A stretch of DNA of 64,000 bases from assembly GCF_036346615.1 (NCBI RefSeq), contig NZ_CP107836.1, positions 1,798,001-1,862,000 of the forward strand. Direction: 5' to 3'. Shown piece after piece: positions 1 to 7,327 of the stretch. Under the pieces are notes generated by a model, which had not been told where the DNA came from, did no database searches, and saw only the letters and a list, made by a program, of their open reading frames with translations. The position numbers were made by a program, and so were the translations under genes. Position 1 is the stretch's first letter, and every line of letters starts with the position of its first letter. This DNA is from Streptomyces sp. NBC_00523 (GTDB lineage Bacteria; Actinomycetota; Actinomycetes; Streptomycetales; Streptomycetaceae).

Positions 1-7
1 TGGGCAC
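1..7 (-). CDS. Probable start of the next operon gene (cut by window edge)
   Basis: On the minus strand a GAGGAG ribosome binding site is followed six bases later by a GTG codon at 7-5, just 40 bases after the stop of the alpha/beta hydrolase gene. Only two codons lie in the window, so the product cannot be named. The spacing suggests that the catabolic operon continues leftwards beyond the window. This rests only on the RBS-start spacing. Confidence 0.35.
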
Positions 8-47
8 GGGGTGCTCCTCGTGTGTCGGGGTGGGTGGGGGTGCGTCG

Positions 48-851
48 TTACGCGGGTACGCGGGCGACGACGTGGAGGTGGGCGCGGACCCAGGCGTTGA
101 ACGCCTCGGGGCGTTCCTGGTTGGCGAGGTGTCCGGCGCCGGAGAGGGTGACGTAGACGGATTTCGCCAGGCCCCCGGCGATGGCCTGGGACTCGTCGGT
201 GCCGGTGACCGTGTCCTGTTCACCGCAGAGCACGAGGGCCGGGGCGGTGATGGCGGGCAGGTCGTCGGTGAGGTCGGCGTCCGCCATGGCCTCGGCGGCG
301 TAGCCGTAGCCGGGGCTGCGAACGGAGCCGGCCATGGTGGCGACGACGCGGGCGACGAGGTCGGGGGACGCGCCGTCCGAGACGAGCCGGGGCCCCCGGG
401 CGGCGGCGAACGCCTCGGGCCCCTGGGCGGCGAGCTGTCCGGCGCGCCCGCGCATGGCCTTCGCCTTGTCCGGGTCGGTGCCGGACCCCCGGCTGGAGTC
501 GGCGACGATCAGGGAGGCGACGAGGTCGGGGTGGCGGGTGGCGAGGCGCAGGGCGATGACGCCGCCCCAGGAGACGCCGAGGACGTGGGCGGGGCCGCCG
601 CGTTCGCGGATGAGGGCGGCGGCGGTGTCGGCGTAGCCGTCGAGGCCGGGGGCGTGGTCCGGGTCGGCGGAGTCCGCGTAGCCGGGGGCGTCCCAGGCGA
701 CGACCCGTACCTGGTCGGCGAGGCCGTCGAGCTGGGGGGTGAAGGCGGCGGAGGAGGAGCCGATGCCGTGGAGGCAGAGCAGGAGCGGGGCGTCGGGGTC
801 GCCGGCCTCGCGGGTGTGGACGGCCCCGGCGGTGAGCGTCGGGGCGGTCAC
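48..851 (-). CDS. Alpha/beta hydrolase, meta-cleavage-product hydrolase type
   Basis: A 267-residue cytoplasmic alpha/beta-hydrolase-fold enzyme. The oxyanion-hole motif LHGIGSS lies at about residues 27-33, the nucleophile elbow GVSWGG places the catalytic serine near residue 94, the acid is probably in GEQDTV near residue 210, and the histidine is in GAGHL near residue 246. The family covers C-C bond hydrolases acting after ring cleavage, enol-lactone hydrolases and general esterases. The GTG start at 851 overlaps the stop of the upstream oxidoreductase gene by GTGA, so the two are translationally coupled. With a VOC dioxygenase and an aldehyde dehydrogenase in the same operon, hydrolysis of a ring-cleavage product is the favoured but inferred role. 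The substrate cannot be read from the sequence. Confidence 0.85.
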   Translation of the reverse strand: MTAPTLTAGAVHTREAGDPDAPLLLCLHGIGSSSAAFTPQLDGLADQVRVVAWDAPGYADSADPDHAPGLDGYADTAAALIRERGGPAHVLGVSWGGVIALRLATRHPDLVASLIVADSSRGSGTDPDKAKAMRGRAGQLAAQGPEAFAAARGPRLVSDGASPDLVARVVATMAGSVRSPGYGYAAEAMADADLTDDLPAITAPALVLCGEQDTVTGTDESQAIAGGLAKSVYVTLSGAGHLANQERPEAFNAWVRAHLHVVARVPA

Positions 852-1687
852 AGGATCTGCCCCGCCCGTCCGACGACGGCGCCGAGGCTGCGGAGCACGG
901 CGTGCGGGACGACCTGGCTGGTGGCGGGGTTGGCGGCGTCGGGCCGGTGGGCGACCTCGAAGCGGTAGCTGCCGTGCGGGCCCGCCGCCTCGATGACGTG
1001 CCGGGTGAGGGTGGCGGCCGGGTCCGCGACGACGACGACCTCGACCAGGTCCGGGTCGCCGGTGGCGAGGGCGACCGAGGCGGCGACGTTGGTCGACTTG
1101 GGGAACTTCACCGGGACGTCGCGGGCGGTGCCGCGCATCACCTCGACGGGTTCGGTGGTGGTGCGCAGCCGGTCCGTCAGCTCCTCGTCCATCCAGGGCT
1201 GGTGGAGGGTGGCGGGGAGCTTGGTGGTGGTGAGGGTGACGGAGGTGAGGGGGCCGAGTCCGCGCACGGCCTGGAGGAGGTCGAGCCCGCCGACGGCGCC
1301 CCCGGTGAAGTAGACGCGGCCGGGTCCGGCGGCGCGCAGCCGGGCGGTGAGCTCGGGGTCGACCAGGGCGCCGGTGGAGGCGATGAGGAGGTCGGCGCCG
1401 CTGGTGAGGACGCGCTCGGCCCATTCCCGTACGACGGCCTGGCCGGCGGCCTCGACCACGAGGTCGCAGACGGCGAGGGCGTCCTCGAAGGACAGCTGGG
1501 GTGCGGGGGCGTCCACGAGGGGCCGGTTGTCGATGACGCAGGTGAGTTCGGCGCCGGGGATCCGGCCCTCGGCGAGGGCGGTGCCGACGACGCGTCCGAT
1601 GGCGCCCCAGCCGACGAGGCCGACGCGGCGCACGGTGGGGCCGGGGCGGGCGGGGGTGTCCGGGCGGGGGGTGAGGACGGCGGTCAT
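848..1687 (-). CDS. Aspartate dehydrogenase-like NAD(P)-dependent oxidoreductase
   Basis: A 279-residue protein related to L-aspartate dehydrogenase (NadX). A Rossmann nucleotide-binding motif (VGLVGWGAIG) lies at about residues 22-31, and the family signature KFPKSTNVAAS, near the catalytic region, is present in the second half. Authentic family members interconvert aspartate and iminoaspartate or oxaloacetate with NAD(P). Here the gene sits inside an apparent aromatic-degradation operon rather than next to nadA/nadC, so it may act on an amino or imino acid intermediate of that pathway. The ATG start at 1687 overlaps the preceding stop by ATGA, and the stop overlaps the next gene by GTGA. 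The family assignment is fairly secure, the substrate is not. Confidence 0.8.
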   Translation of the reverse strand: MTAVLTPRPDTPARPGPTVRRVGLVGWGAIGRVVGTALAEGRIPGAELTCVIDNRPLVDAPAPQLSFEDALAVCDLVVEAAGQAVVREWAERVLTSGADLLIASTGALVDPELTARLRAAGPGRVYFTGGAVGGLDLLQAVRGLGPLTSVTLTTTKLPATLHQPWMDEELTDRLRTTTEPVEVMRGTARDVPVKFPKSTNVAASVALATGDPDLVEVVVVADPAATLTRHVIEAAGPHGSYRFEVAHRPDAANPATSQVVPHAVLRSLGAVVGRAGQIL

Positions 1688-2631
1688 GCGGTCACCTCTG
1701 CCGGTGTGGTGGCGAGGGGGCCGGGGTCGGGGGTGCCTGCCATGTGGCGGCGGATGGCGGGGGACGGGGGTCCGGCGGTGCCCCAGAGGTCGGAGAGGTC
1801 GGGGGTGCGGCGCCAGACCTTGGCGATCCAGGCGTCCTCCACGATCTGGGCGACCTCGGAGGTGTATTCGCAGACGAGTCCGGCCGGGTCGGTGAAGTAG
1901 GAGAAGGTGTTGTTGCCGGGGCCGTGCCGGCCGGGGCCCCACTGGGGGGTGATGCCGTGGTGGCGGAGCCGGCCTAGGCCGCGCATGAAGTGGTCGACGG
2001 ACGGCATCTCGTAGGCGACGTGGTTGAGGGAGGCCCACTCGGCCTGGTTGAAAGCGATGCAGTGGTGGTCGGCGTTGCAGCGCAGGAAGGCCATCTGGTG
2101 CTCGGACCAGTCGGAGACGCGGAGTCCGAGCACGGAGGTGTAGAAGGCGACGGCGGCGTCGATGTCCGTGGTGTTGAGGACGGTGTGGGTGACGCCGACG
2201 GGGACGGCGCCGTCCCGGCCGCGCGGGGTGACCGCGTGGGTCTGGGCGCTGAGTTCGATCAGCCGGCCCTCGGGGTCGGTGAAGCGGAGTCCGTAGCCGC
2301 CGCCGACCTGGTCGAGCGGGCCGGGTCCGGCGGCGGGGACGATGCCGCGGGCGAGGAGGCGGCGGGCGGCCTCGTCGATCTCGGCGGGGGTGGCGACGGC
2401 GAAGCTGATGCGGCCGAGGCCGTTGCGCTCGGCGCGGGTGAGGTGCAGGACGTGGTGTTCCTCGCCGGTGCCGCGCAGCCAGGTGGCGTCGGTGTCGCGT
2501 TCGACGGGTTCCAGGCCCCAGACCTCGGCGTAGAAGTCGGCGGACTCGGTGAGGGCGGGCGTGTGGAGTTCGACGGAGCGCAGGGCGCGGAGCCGGGCGA
2601 TCGGCCGGTCGTGGGGGTGGTCGTGGGGCAT
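1684..2631 (-). CDS. VOC-family extradiol ring-cleavage dioxygenase
   Basis: A 315-residue protein with two vicinal-oxygen-chelate modules: residues about 14-130 (HTPALTESADFYAEVWGLE) and about 148-275 (HTVLNTTDIDAAVAFYTSVLGL). The C-terminal module keeps the likely iron ligands of type I extradiol dioxygenases: His in VTHTVLN, His in LNHVAYE and Glu in LVCEYTSE. These enzymes open catecholic rings next to the diol using Fe(II) and O2. The ATG at 2631 has a good GGGAGG ribosome binding site. It lies between the aldehyde dehydrogenase and the NadX-like gene, overlapping the latter by ATGA. The length matches the catechol 2,3-dioxygenase group, but the natural catechol is unknown. Confidence 0.85.
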   Translation of the reverse strand: MPHDHPHDRPIARLRALRSVELHTPALTESADFYAEVWGLEPVERDTDATWLRGTGEEHHVLHLTRAERNGLGRISFAVATPAEIDEAARRLLARGIVPAAGPGPLDQVGGGYGLRFTDPEGRLIELSAQTHAVTPRGRDGAVPVGVTHTVLNTTDIDAAVAFYTSVLGLRVSDWSEHQMAFLRCNADHHCIAFNQAEWASLNHVAYEMPSVDHFMRGLGRLRHHGITPQWGPGRHGPGNNTFSYFTDPAGLVCEYTSEVAQIVEDAWIAKVWRRTPDLSDLWGTAGPPSPAIRRHMAGTPDPGPLATTPAEVTA

Positions 2632-2669
2632 GGTGTCCTCCCGCTCGGTTGGGTGGGGCGCGTGCGGTG

Positions 2670-4154
2670 TCAGTGGGCGGCGGCCCAGGGCAGCGGGGTG
2701 GTGTCGGTGGCCCAGTAGAGGGACTTCTGCCGTTGGTAGCCGCGGATGAGGTCGCGGCCCTTCTCGGTGCCGATGCCGCTGTCCTTCAGCCCGCCGAACG
2801 GGGTGGAGATGCTGAACTGCTTGTACGTGTTGATCCAGACGGTGCCCGCGTCGATGCGGCGGGCGAGGCGCCAGGCGCGGGCGTGGTCGCGGGTCCAGAT
2901 GCCGCAGGCCAGCCCGTAGACGCTGTCGTTGGCCTGGGCGACGAGGTCGTCCTCGTCCTCGAAGGGCAGGGCGACCAGGACCGGTCCGAAGATCTCCTCG
3001 CGGCAGACCCGGGCCGTGTTCGGCAGGCCGTCCAGGACGGTGGGCAGGTAGTAGGCGCCGTCCCGGTAGCGCTCGCCCTCGGGGGCCGCTCCCCCGCAGC
3101 GGACGGTGGCGCCCTCCGCGCGGGCCAGGTCGACGTAGGCGGCGACGCTGTCGCGGTGGCGGTGGTGGACCAGCGGGGCGACCTGGGTGTCCGGGTCGGT
3201 GCCGGGGCCGACGCGCAGTTTCTCCGTACGGGCGACGAGTTCGCCGAGGAACTCCTCGTAGCGGGAGCGGTGCACGAAGAGGCGGGAGCCGGCGATGCAG
3301 CTCTGGCCGCTGGAGGAGAAGATCCCGTACATGACGCCGGCGAGGGCCTGTTCGAGGTCGGCGTCCTCCAGCACGATCGTCGGGGACTTGCCGCCGAGTT
3401 CGAGGGAGACCGGCATCAGCTTGTCGGCGGCGGCGTGGGCGAGGGTGCGGCCGGTCTCCGTACCGCCGGTGAAGGTGACCTTGGCGACGGCGGGGTGGCG
3501 GACGATGGCGTCGCCGATGACGCTGCCGCGGCCCGGCAGGACGGAGAGCAGGGCGGTCGGCAGTCCGGCCTCGGTGAGGGCCCGGTGGACCAGGCGGCCG
3601 AGCGCGAGGGCGACGAGCGGGGTCCACTCGGCGGGCTTGAGGAGGACGGCGTTGCCGGCGGCGAGGGCGGGGGCGAGCTTCTGGGCGTCGCTGGCGATCG
3701 GCGAGTTCCAGGGGGTGATCGCGCCGACGACGCCGAGCGGTTCGTGGACGCTCATCGTGACGTACGGGCCGCGGGCCGGGGTGAGCGCGTCCTCGGCGGT
3801 CTCCAGGGCGGCGGCGGTGTAGCGGAAGGTGCCGGCGGCGCTGAGGACGAGGGCCCGGGTCTCGGTGCGGCACTTGCCGGTGTCGGCGGTCTGGAGGGCG
3901 GAGAGCCGGTCGGCGTCCTGCTCGACCAGGTCGGCGACGCGGTGCAGCAGCCGGGCGCGGAGGTGGGCGGGCAGCTCGCGCCAGGCGGGGTCGTGGGCGG
4001 CCCGGGTGGCTGCGGCGGCGGCCTCCTCGACGTCTTCGAGGGACGCGGCGTGCACGGTGGCGATGACCTGGCCGGTGGCCGGGTCGGTGGTCTCGATGGG
4101 GGCGCCCCGGCCCTGGCGCCACTGTCCTGCGACCAACACCTCGTCGGCAAGCAT
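2670..4154 (-). CDS. NAD(P)-dependent aldehyde dehydrogenase
   Basis: A 494-residue aldehyde dehydrogenase superfamily enzyme, the usual length. The catalytic cysteine is in SSGQSCIAGSRL (near residue 290), the general-base glutamate in LELGGKSP (near 257), and the cofactor region carries TPWNSPI and FTGGTETG. It oxidises an aldehyde to a carboxylate; next to an extradiol dioxygenase gene, a semialdehyde formed by ring cleavage (hydroxymuconic semialdehyde type) is the natural guess. It is the first gene of the minus-strand operon, 38 bases ahead of the dioxygenase gene, and is divergent from the MFS importer across a region with repeated operator-like sites. Confidence 0.92.
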   Translation of the reverse strand: MLADEVLVAGQWRQGRGAPIETTDPATGQVIATVHAASLEDVEEAAAAATRAAHDPAWRELPAHLRARLLHRVADLVEQDADRLSALQTADTGKCRTETRALVLSAAGTFRYTAAALETAEDALTPARGPYVTMSVHEPLGVVGAITPWNSPIASDAQKLAPALAAGNAVLLKPAEWTPLVALALGRLVHRALTEAGLPTALLSVLPGRGSVIGDAIVRHPAVAKVTFTGGTETGRTLAHAAADKLMPVSLELGGKSPTIVLEDADLEQALAGVMYGIFSSSGQSCIAGSRLFVHRSRYEEFLGELVARTEKLRVGPGTDPDTQVAPLVHHRHRDSVAAYVDLARAEGATVRCGGAAPEGERYRDGAYYLPTVLDGLPNTARVCREEIFGPVLVALPFEDEDDLVAQANDSVYGLACGIWTRDHARAWRLARRIDAGTVWINTYKQFSISTPFGGLKDSGIGTEKGRDLIRGYQRQKSLYWATDTTPLPWAAAH

Positions 4155-4498
4155 CGGTTGGCCTCCTGCGGTCGTGATCGGTTCCCGGTCCGGCCGAAGC
4201 CGGTACCTCAGGGCTTAAAAGCTAAGCACTTAAATAAATGGCCGCAAGCCCCCCTAGACAAAAAGCCCGGGCAAAAAGTCTTTTGCTCCCCAGCCCTTGA
4301 CGGCCGCCGCCCCCGGACCGGTAGAACTTAAGCCCTAAGAAGCTAGGTGCTTACAGAGGTTCGTGGGCGATGTCACCGCCTCACGGGCACCGCGTGCCGC
4401 TCCCCCACCCGTACGCTCGGTCCACCGCATCCTCTGCGAACACGTACACCTGGCTCCCCCAACCGCTCCGGGCCCCCGCGGAGCAGGAGGAACCCTGG
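4155..4498. promoter_or_regulatory. Divergent promoter/operator region, catabolic operon versus MFS importer
   Basis: This 344-base gene-free stretch is locally AT-rich. It contains two copies of the dyad CTTA-N5-TAAG, at 4214-4226 and 4327-4339, plus related half-sites (GCACTTAA near 4226-4233 and AGGTGCTTA near 4345-4353). The two dyads also form an inverted pair through AGGGCTTAA (4210-4218) and TTAAGCCCT (4328-4336). The left site lies close to the aldehyde dehydrogenase start and the right one ahead of the importer start. I infer one dimeric regulator, MarR-like by site shape, controlling both directions. No regulator gene lies next to it inside the window. Confidence 0.55.
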
Positions 4499-5926
4499 AT
4501 GAGCACCGACATCTCACAGGACGCCGCGCCGGGCCCCTCGCCCGCCGGTACCACCCGCACCGCCATCGCGGCCCGGTTCGAGCGGCTGCCGCCGTCCCGC
4601 TGGCACGTCACCGTCCGCCTGATCGTGGGTGTGGTCACCTTCTTCGAGGCGTTCGACCAGCTGCTGATCGCCTACGCCCTGCCCGAACTCCGGGACGAGT
4701 GGCAGCTGAGCACCGGCGACGCCACGGCCGTCCTGACCGTCGGCTCGGTCGGCATGCTCGTCGGCGCCCTGCTCTCGGGGCGGCTGGCCGACCGCTACGG
4801 CCGGGTGAAGGTCATCGCGTACTGCATCGCCGTATCGGGCCTGGTGAGCCTGGCCCTCACCGCCTGCACCTCGCTCACCCCGTTCCTGGCGCTCCGGTTC
4901 GTGCAGGGGCTGGCGATCGGCGGGGAGGTGCCGGTGGCGGCGGCGTTCATCAGCGAGATCACCCGCAGCTTCAAGCGGGGCCGCTTCGTCCTGTTGTACG
5001 AGCTGGTCTTCCCGGCCGGGCTCACCGTGGGCGCGCTGGTCGCGGCCTGGGTCGTCCCGGCCGCGGGCTGGCGCACGATGTTCGTGGTCGCCGCCGTCCC
5101 CGGCCTGCTGGCCTTCCTCGTGCAGCGCCGCGTCCCGGAGTCCCCGCGCTGGCTCGCGGACCGGGGCCGGCTCGCGGAGGCGGAAGCGGTGATGGCCGGG
5201 ATCGAGGCGAAGGTGGCGGCCGCGACGGGGCAGCCCCTTCCGGCACCGGGCGCGGTGCGGGCTCCGGAGAAGGCATCCGCCGCGGCCACCGCAGCGGAAC
5301 GGGCCGCGACCGGCCTGCGCGGCCTGTTCACCGGCCGCTACCGGCGCCGCACCCTGGTCGTCGGCGCGATCTGGTTCACCGGCTACTTCGTGAACTACGG
5401 CGTGACGTCCTGGCTGCCGAGCATCTACAAGGACGAGTACGGCCTCGGCCTCTCCGACGCCCTCCTCTACTCCACGGTGACCTCGGTCGCCGGACTGCTC
5501 GGCTGCCTGATCGTCGCGCTCACCGTGGACGTCCTGGGCCGCCGCAAGATCTTCGCGATCTGCCTCGGCGCCTCGGCCGCCCTGCTGCTCACCCTGGCCG
5601 CGCTCGGCGCCGGCTCTCCCGTCCAGGTGCTGATCTGGACCTCGCTGTCGGCGGTCGGCTTCTTCGGCTCCAACATCTGCCTGTACCTGTACACGCCGGA
5701 GCTGTACCCGACCCGGATGCGGGCGCTCGGATGCAGCGTCGGCGGCGCGGTCAACCGCCTGGGCGTGATCCTCGGCCCGATCCTGGTCGGCGTCGTCTAC
5801 GCGGCGAACGACAGCGTGGTCGCGGTCTTCGTGATGCTCGCCGCGGTGGCGGTGCTCGGCGCGGTGGTCGCCGGCACCCTGGCGGAGGAGACGGCGAACC
5901 GGCCCCTGGAGGAGATCTCGCCCTGA
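4499..5926 (+). CDS. MFS transporter, aromatic acid:H+ symporter-like
   Basis: A 475-residue, 12-helix major facilitator. The loop 2-3 motif GRLADRYGR lies at about residues 94-102 and the equivalent second-half motif is DVLGRRKIF. PESPRWL follows helix 6, and YTPELYPTRMR lies in the second half. These features fit the aromatic acid/sugar symporter branch (PcaK-like) in the cytoplasmic membrane. I chose the ATG at 4499 because a strong AGGAGG site lies eight bases upstream and the protein then begins with a normal short cytosolic tail; a longer reading frame upstream has no RBS. It is divergent from the dioxygenase operon and probably imports its substrate (inference from context). Confidence 0.85.
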   Translation: MSTDISQDAAPGPSPAGTTRTAIAARFERLPPSRWHVTVRLIVGVVTFFEAFDQLLIAYALPELRDEWQLSTGDATAVLTVGSVGMLVGALLSGRLADRYGRVKVIAYCIAVSGLVSLALTACTSLTPFLALRFVQGLAIGGEVPVAAAFISEITRSFKRGRFVLLYELVFPAGLTVGALVAAWVVPAAGWRTMFVVAAVPGLLAFLVQRRVPESPRWLADRGRLAEAEAVMAGIEAKVAAATGQPLPAPGAVRAPEKASAAATAAERAATGLRGLFTGRYRRRTLVVGAIWFTGYFVNYGVTSWLPSIYKDEYGLGLSDALLYSTVTSVAGLLGCLIVALTVDVLGRRKIFAICLGASAALLLTLAALGAGSPVQVLIWTSLSAVGFFGSNICLYLYTPELYPTRMRALGCSVGGAVNRLGVILGPILVGVVYAANDSVVAVFVMLAAVAVLGAVVAGTLAEETANRPLEEISP

Positions 5927-5948
5927 CCGGCGGGCACGGGAACGGGCG

Positions 5949-5989
5949 CGGAGGCGACCGGGGAGGCTAGCGCCCCCCGGCCGCCTCCG
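5949..5989. terminator. Bidirectional terminator hairpin between converging genes
   Basis: Arms 5949-5963 and 5975-5989 pair over 15 bases with one mismatch and an 11-base loop. The hairpin lies between the ends of the MFS gene (plus) and the chorismate mutase gene (minus) and overlaps the last codons of the latter. Confidence 0.6.
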
Positions 5990-6305
5990 TGCCGTTCGCG
6001 GACTCCTCCGCGATGCGTTCGTGGTGGCGGATGACCTCCGCGACGATGAAGTTGAGCAGCTTCTCCGCGAAGGCCGGGTCGAGGTGGGCGCTCTCCGCGA
6101 GCTCGCGGAGACGGGTGATCTGGCGGGCCTCACGGGCTGGATCGGCCGGGGGGAGCTGGTGGGCGGCCTTGAGGTGGCCAACCTGCTGGGTGCACTTGAA
6201 GCGTTCGGCCAGCATGTGGACGACGGCGGCGTCGATGTTGTCGATGCTCTGGCGCAGCCGGTCGAGTTCGACGCGTACGGAGGCGTCGATGTCGTTCGTG
6301 GTCAT
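5967..6305 (-). CDS. Chorismate mutase, AroQ (type II) family
   Basis: A 112-residue all-helical protein with the AroQ pattern: the leading helix LDRLRQSIDNIDAAVVHMLAER carries the arginine and spaced aspartates, followed by VGHLKAAH with the conserved lysine. Such single-domain enzymes convert chorismate to prephenate, the first step to phenylalanine and tyrosine, in the cytoplasm. It appears monocistronic, converges on the MFS gene across a shared hairpin, and lies about 20 bases from the 3' end of the AraC gene, which is transcribed in the same direction from further upstream. The RNA may therefore be shared with that gene. No export signal is visible, so a secreted mutase is unlikely. Confidence 0.9.
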   Translation of the reverse strand: MTTNDIDASVRVELDRLRQSIDNIDAAVVHMLAERFKCTQQVGHLKAAHQLPPADPAREARQITRLRELAESAHLDPAFAEKLLNFIVAEVIRHHERIAEESANGTEAAGGR

Positions 6306-6324
6306 GGGCAGCGAGCTTACGGGG

Positions 6325-7203
6325 CTACGAGGTGATCGTCGGCGGGTGTTCGGGGTCCGGGACGCGGTCGCTCCAGCCGCCCGGCACCGTACGCCCCTGC
6401 TGTTCGCGGAAGCGGACCGGGGCGATGCCCACGCGCCGCGCGAAGAGCCGGGAGAAGTAGGCCGGATCGTCGTAGCCGACGCGGCGGGCGACGGCCGCGA
6501 CCGGCAGGTCGCTCGTGGCCAGGAGCTCCTTCGCGCGCCCGAGCCGGATGGTCAGGAGGTAGTCCTTCGGGCTGCATCCCGCGCCCCGGCGCACCGCCGT
6601 CCGCAGCTCGGCGGAGGTCATCCCGTGCCGGGCGGCGTGCTCGGCGACGGACAGCGGCTGGAAGGCGTCCCGGGCGAGCGCCTGGAGCACCGGGTCGCCG
6701 TCGGGGCCGACGTCGGCGCGGGCCCGGCGCAGGGCGACGAGGAGTTCGTGCACGGCGGCCCCCGTCTCGACCTCCAGGAGCGGGTTGCCGCGCCGGGCCG
6801 CCCGGACCATCCGGCCGATCGCGGCGCGCGGGGCGGCGGTGTCGGCGAGGGGGACCAGGGGGCGGTCGGGCTCGATGTAGCCGAGCTCGGTGTACGTGGC
6901 GGTGGCGGGCCCGGTGAAGTCCACGAAGCTCTCGTCCCAGCCGGTCCCGGGGTCGGCGCCGTAGTGGTGCGGGGTGCCCGGGGTCAGCCAGATGAGGCTG
7001 GGCGCGGTGACCGGGACCCGCCGCCCGTCCGGCCCGGCGAACCAGCCGCTGCCCGCGTGCACGACCACGGCCACATGGTGGTCCAGGGTGCGCGGTCCGA
7101 CGGTCGGCAGGGTGCCGTGCTGGAGGCCGACGCCGAGGCAGACGAGGCCGAGGCGGTGGTGGAGCGGGCTGGGCGTGAAGAAGCGCATCCAGGTGTGGTA
7201 CAT
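6325..7203 (-). CDS. AraC-family transcriptional regulator with cupin sensor domain
   Basis: A 292-residue protein with an N-terminal cupin-like effector domain (about residues 20-150) and a C-terminal double helix-turn-helix of the AraC type (from about residue 190; AKELLATSDLPVAAVARRVGY followed by YFSRLFARRVG). The ATG at 7203 has GGGAG just upstream. An upstream extension to 7341 would run into the divergent galactosidase start and is rejected. The gene is divergent from the GH35 beta-galactosidase with 124 bases between, the classic layout for a sugar-responsive local activator, so I infer that it controls the galactosidase. Confidence 0.88.
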   Translation of the reverse strand: MYHTWMRFFTPSPLHHRLGLVCLGVGLQHGTLPTVGPRTLDHHVAVVVHAGSGWFAGPDGRRVPVTAPSLIWLTPGTPHHYGADPGTGWDESFVDFTGPATATYTELGYIEPDRPLVPLADTAAPRAAIGRMVRAARRGNPLLEVETGAAVHELLVALRRARADVGPDGDPVLQALARDAFQPLSVAEHAARHGMTSAELRTAVRRGAGCSPKDYLLTIRLGRAKELLATSDLPVAAVARRVGYDDPAYFSRLFARRVGIAPVRFREQQGRTVPGGWSDRVPDPEHPPTITS

Positions 7204-7327
7204 GGGCTCCCTCTCGCCCGGTCCGGGCAACTCGCGTCCAAACAGCCAAGATCTTTGTCCATGGACCGGCCGCACGCCAGGGCTGAGGCTGGACCGAGAC
7301 ATTCCGCGCATCAGGAGAACGGGCACC
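7204..7327. promoter_or_regulatory. Divergent promoter region between AraC regulator and GH35 gene
   Basis: Only 124 bases separate the two starts. An AT-richer island near 7235-7262 contains the palindrome TCCATGGA. It is the natural place for both promoters and for an AraC-type operator, but I cannot assign exact -10/-35 boxes. Confidence 0.35.
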
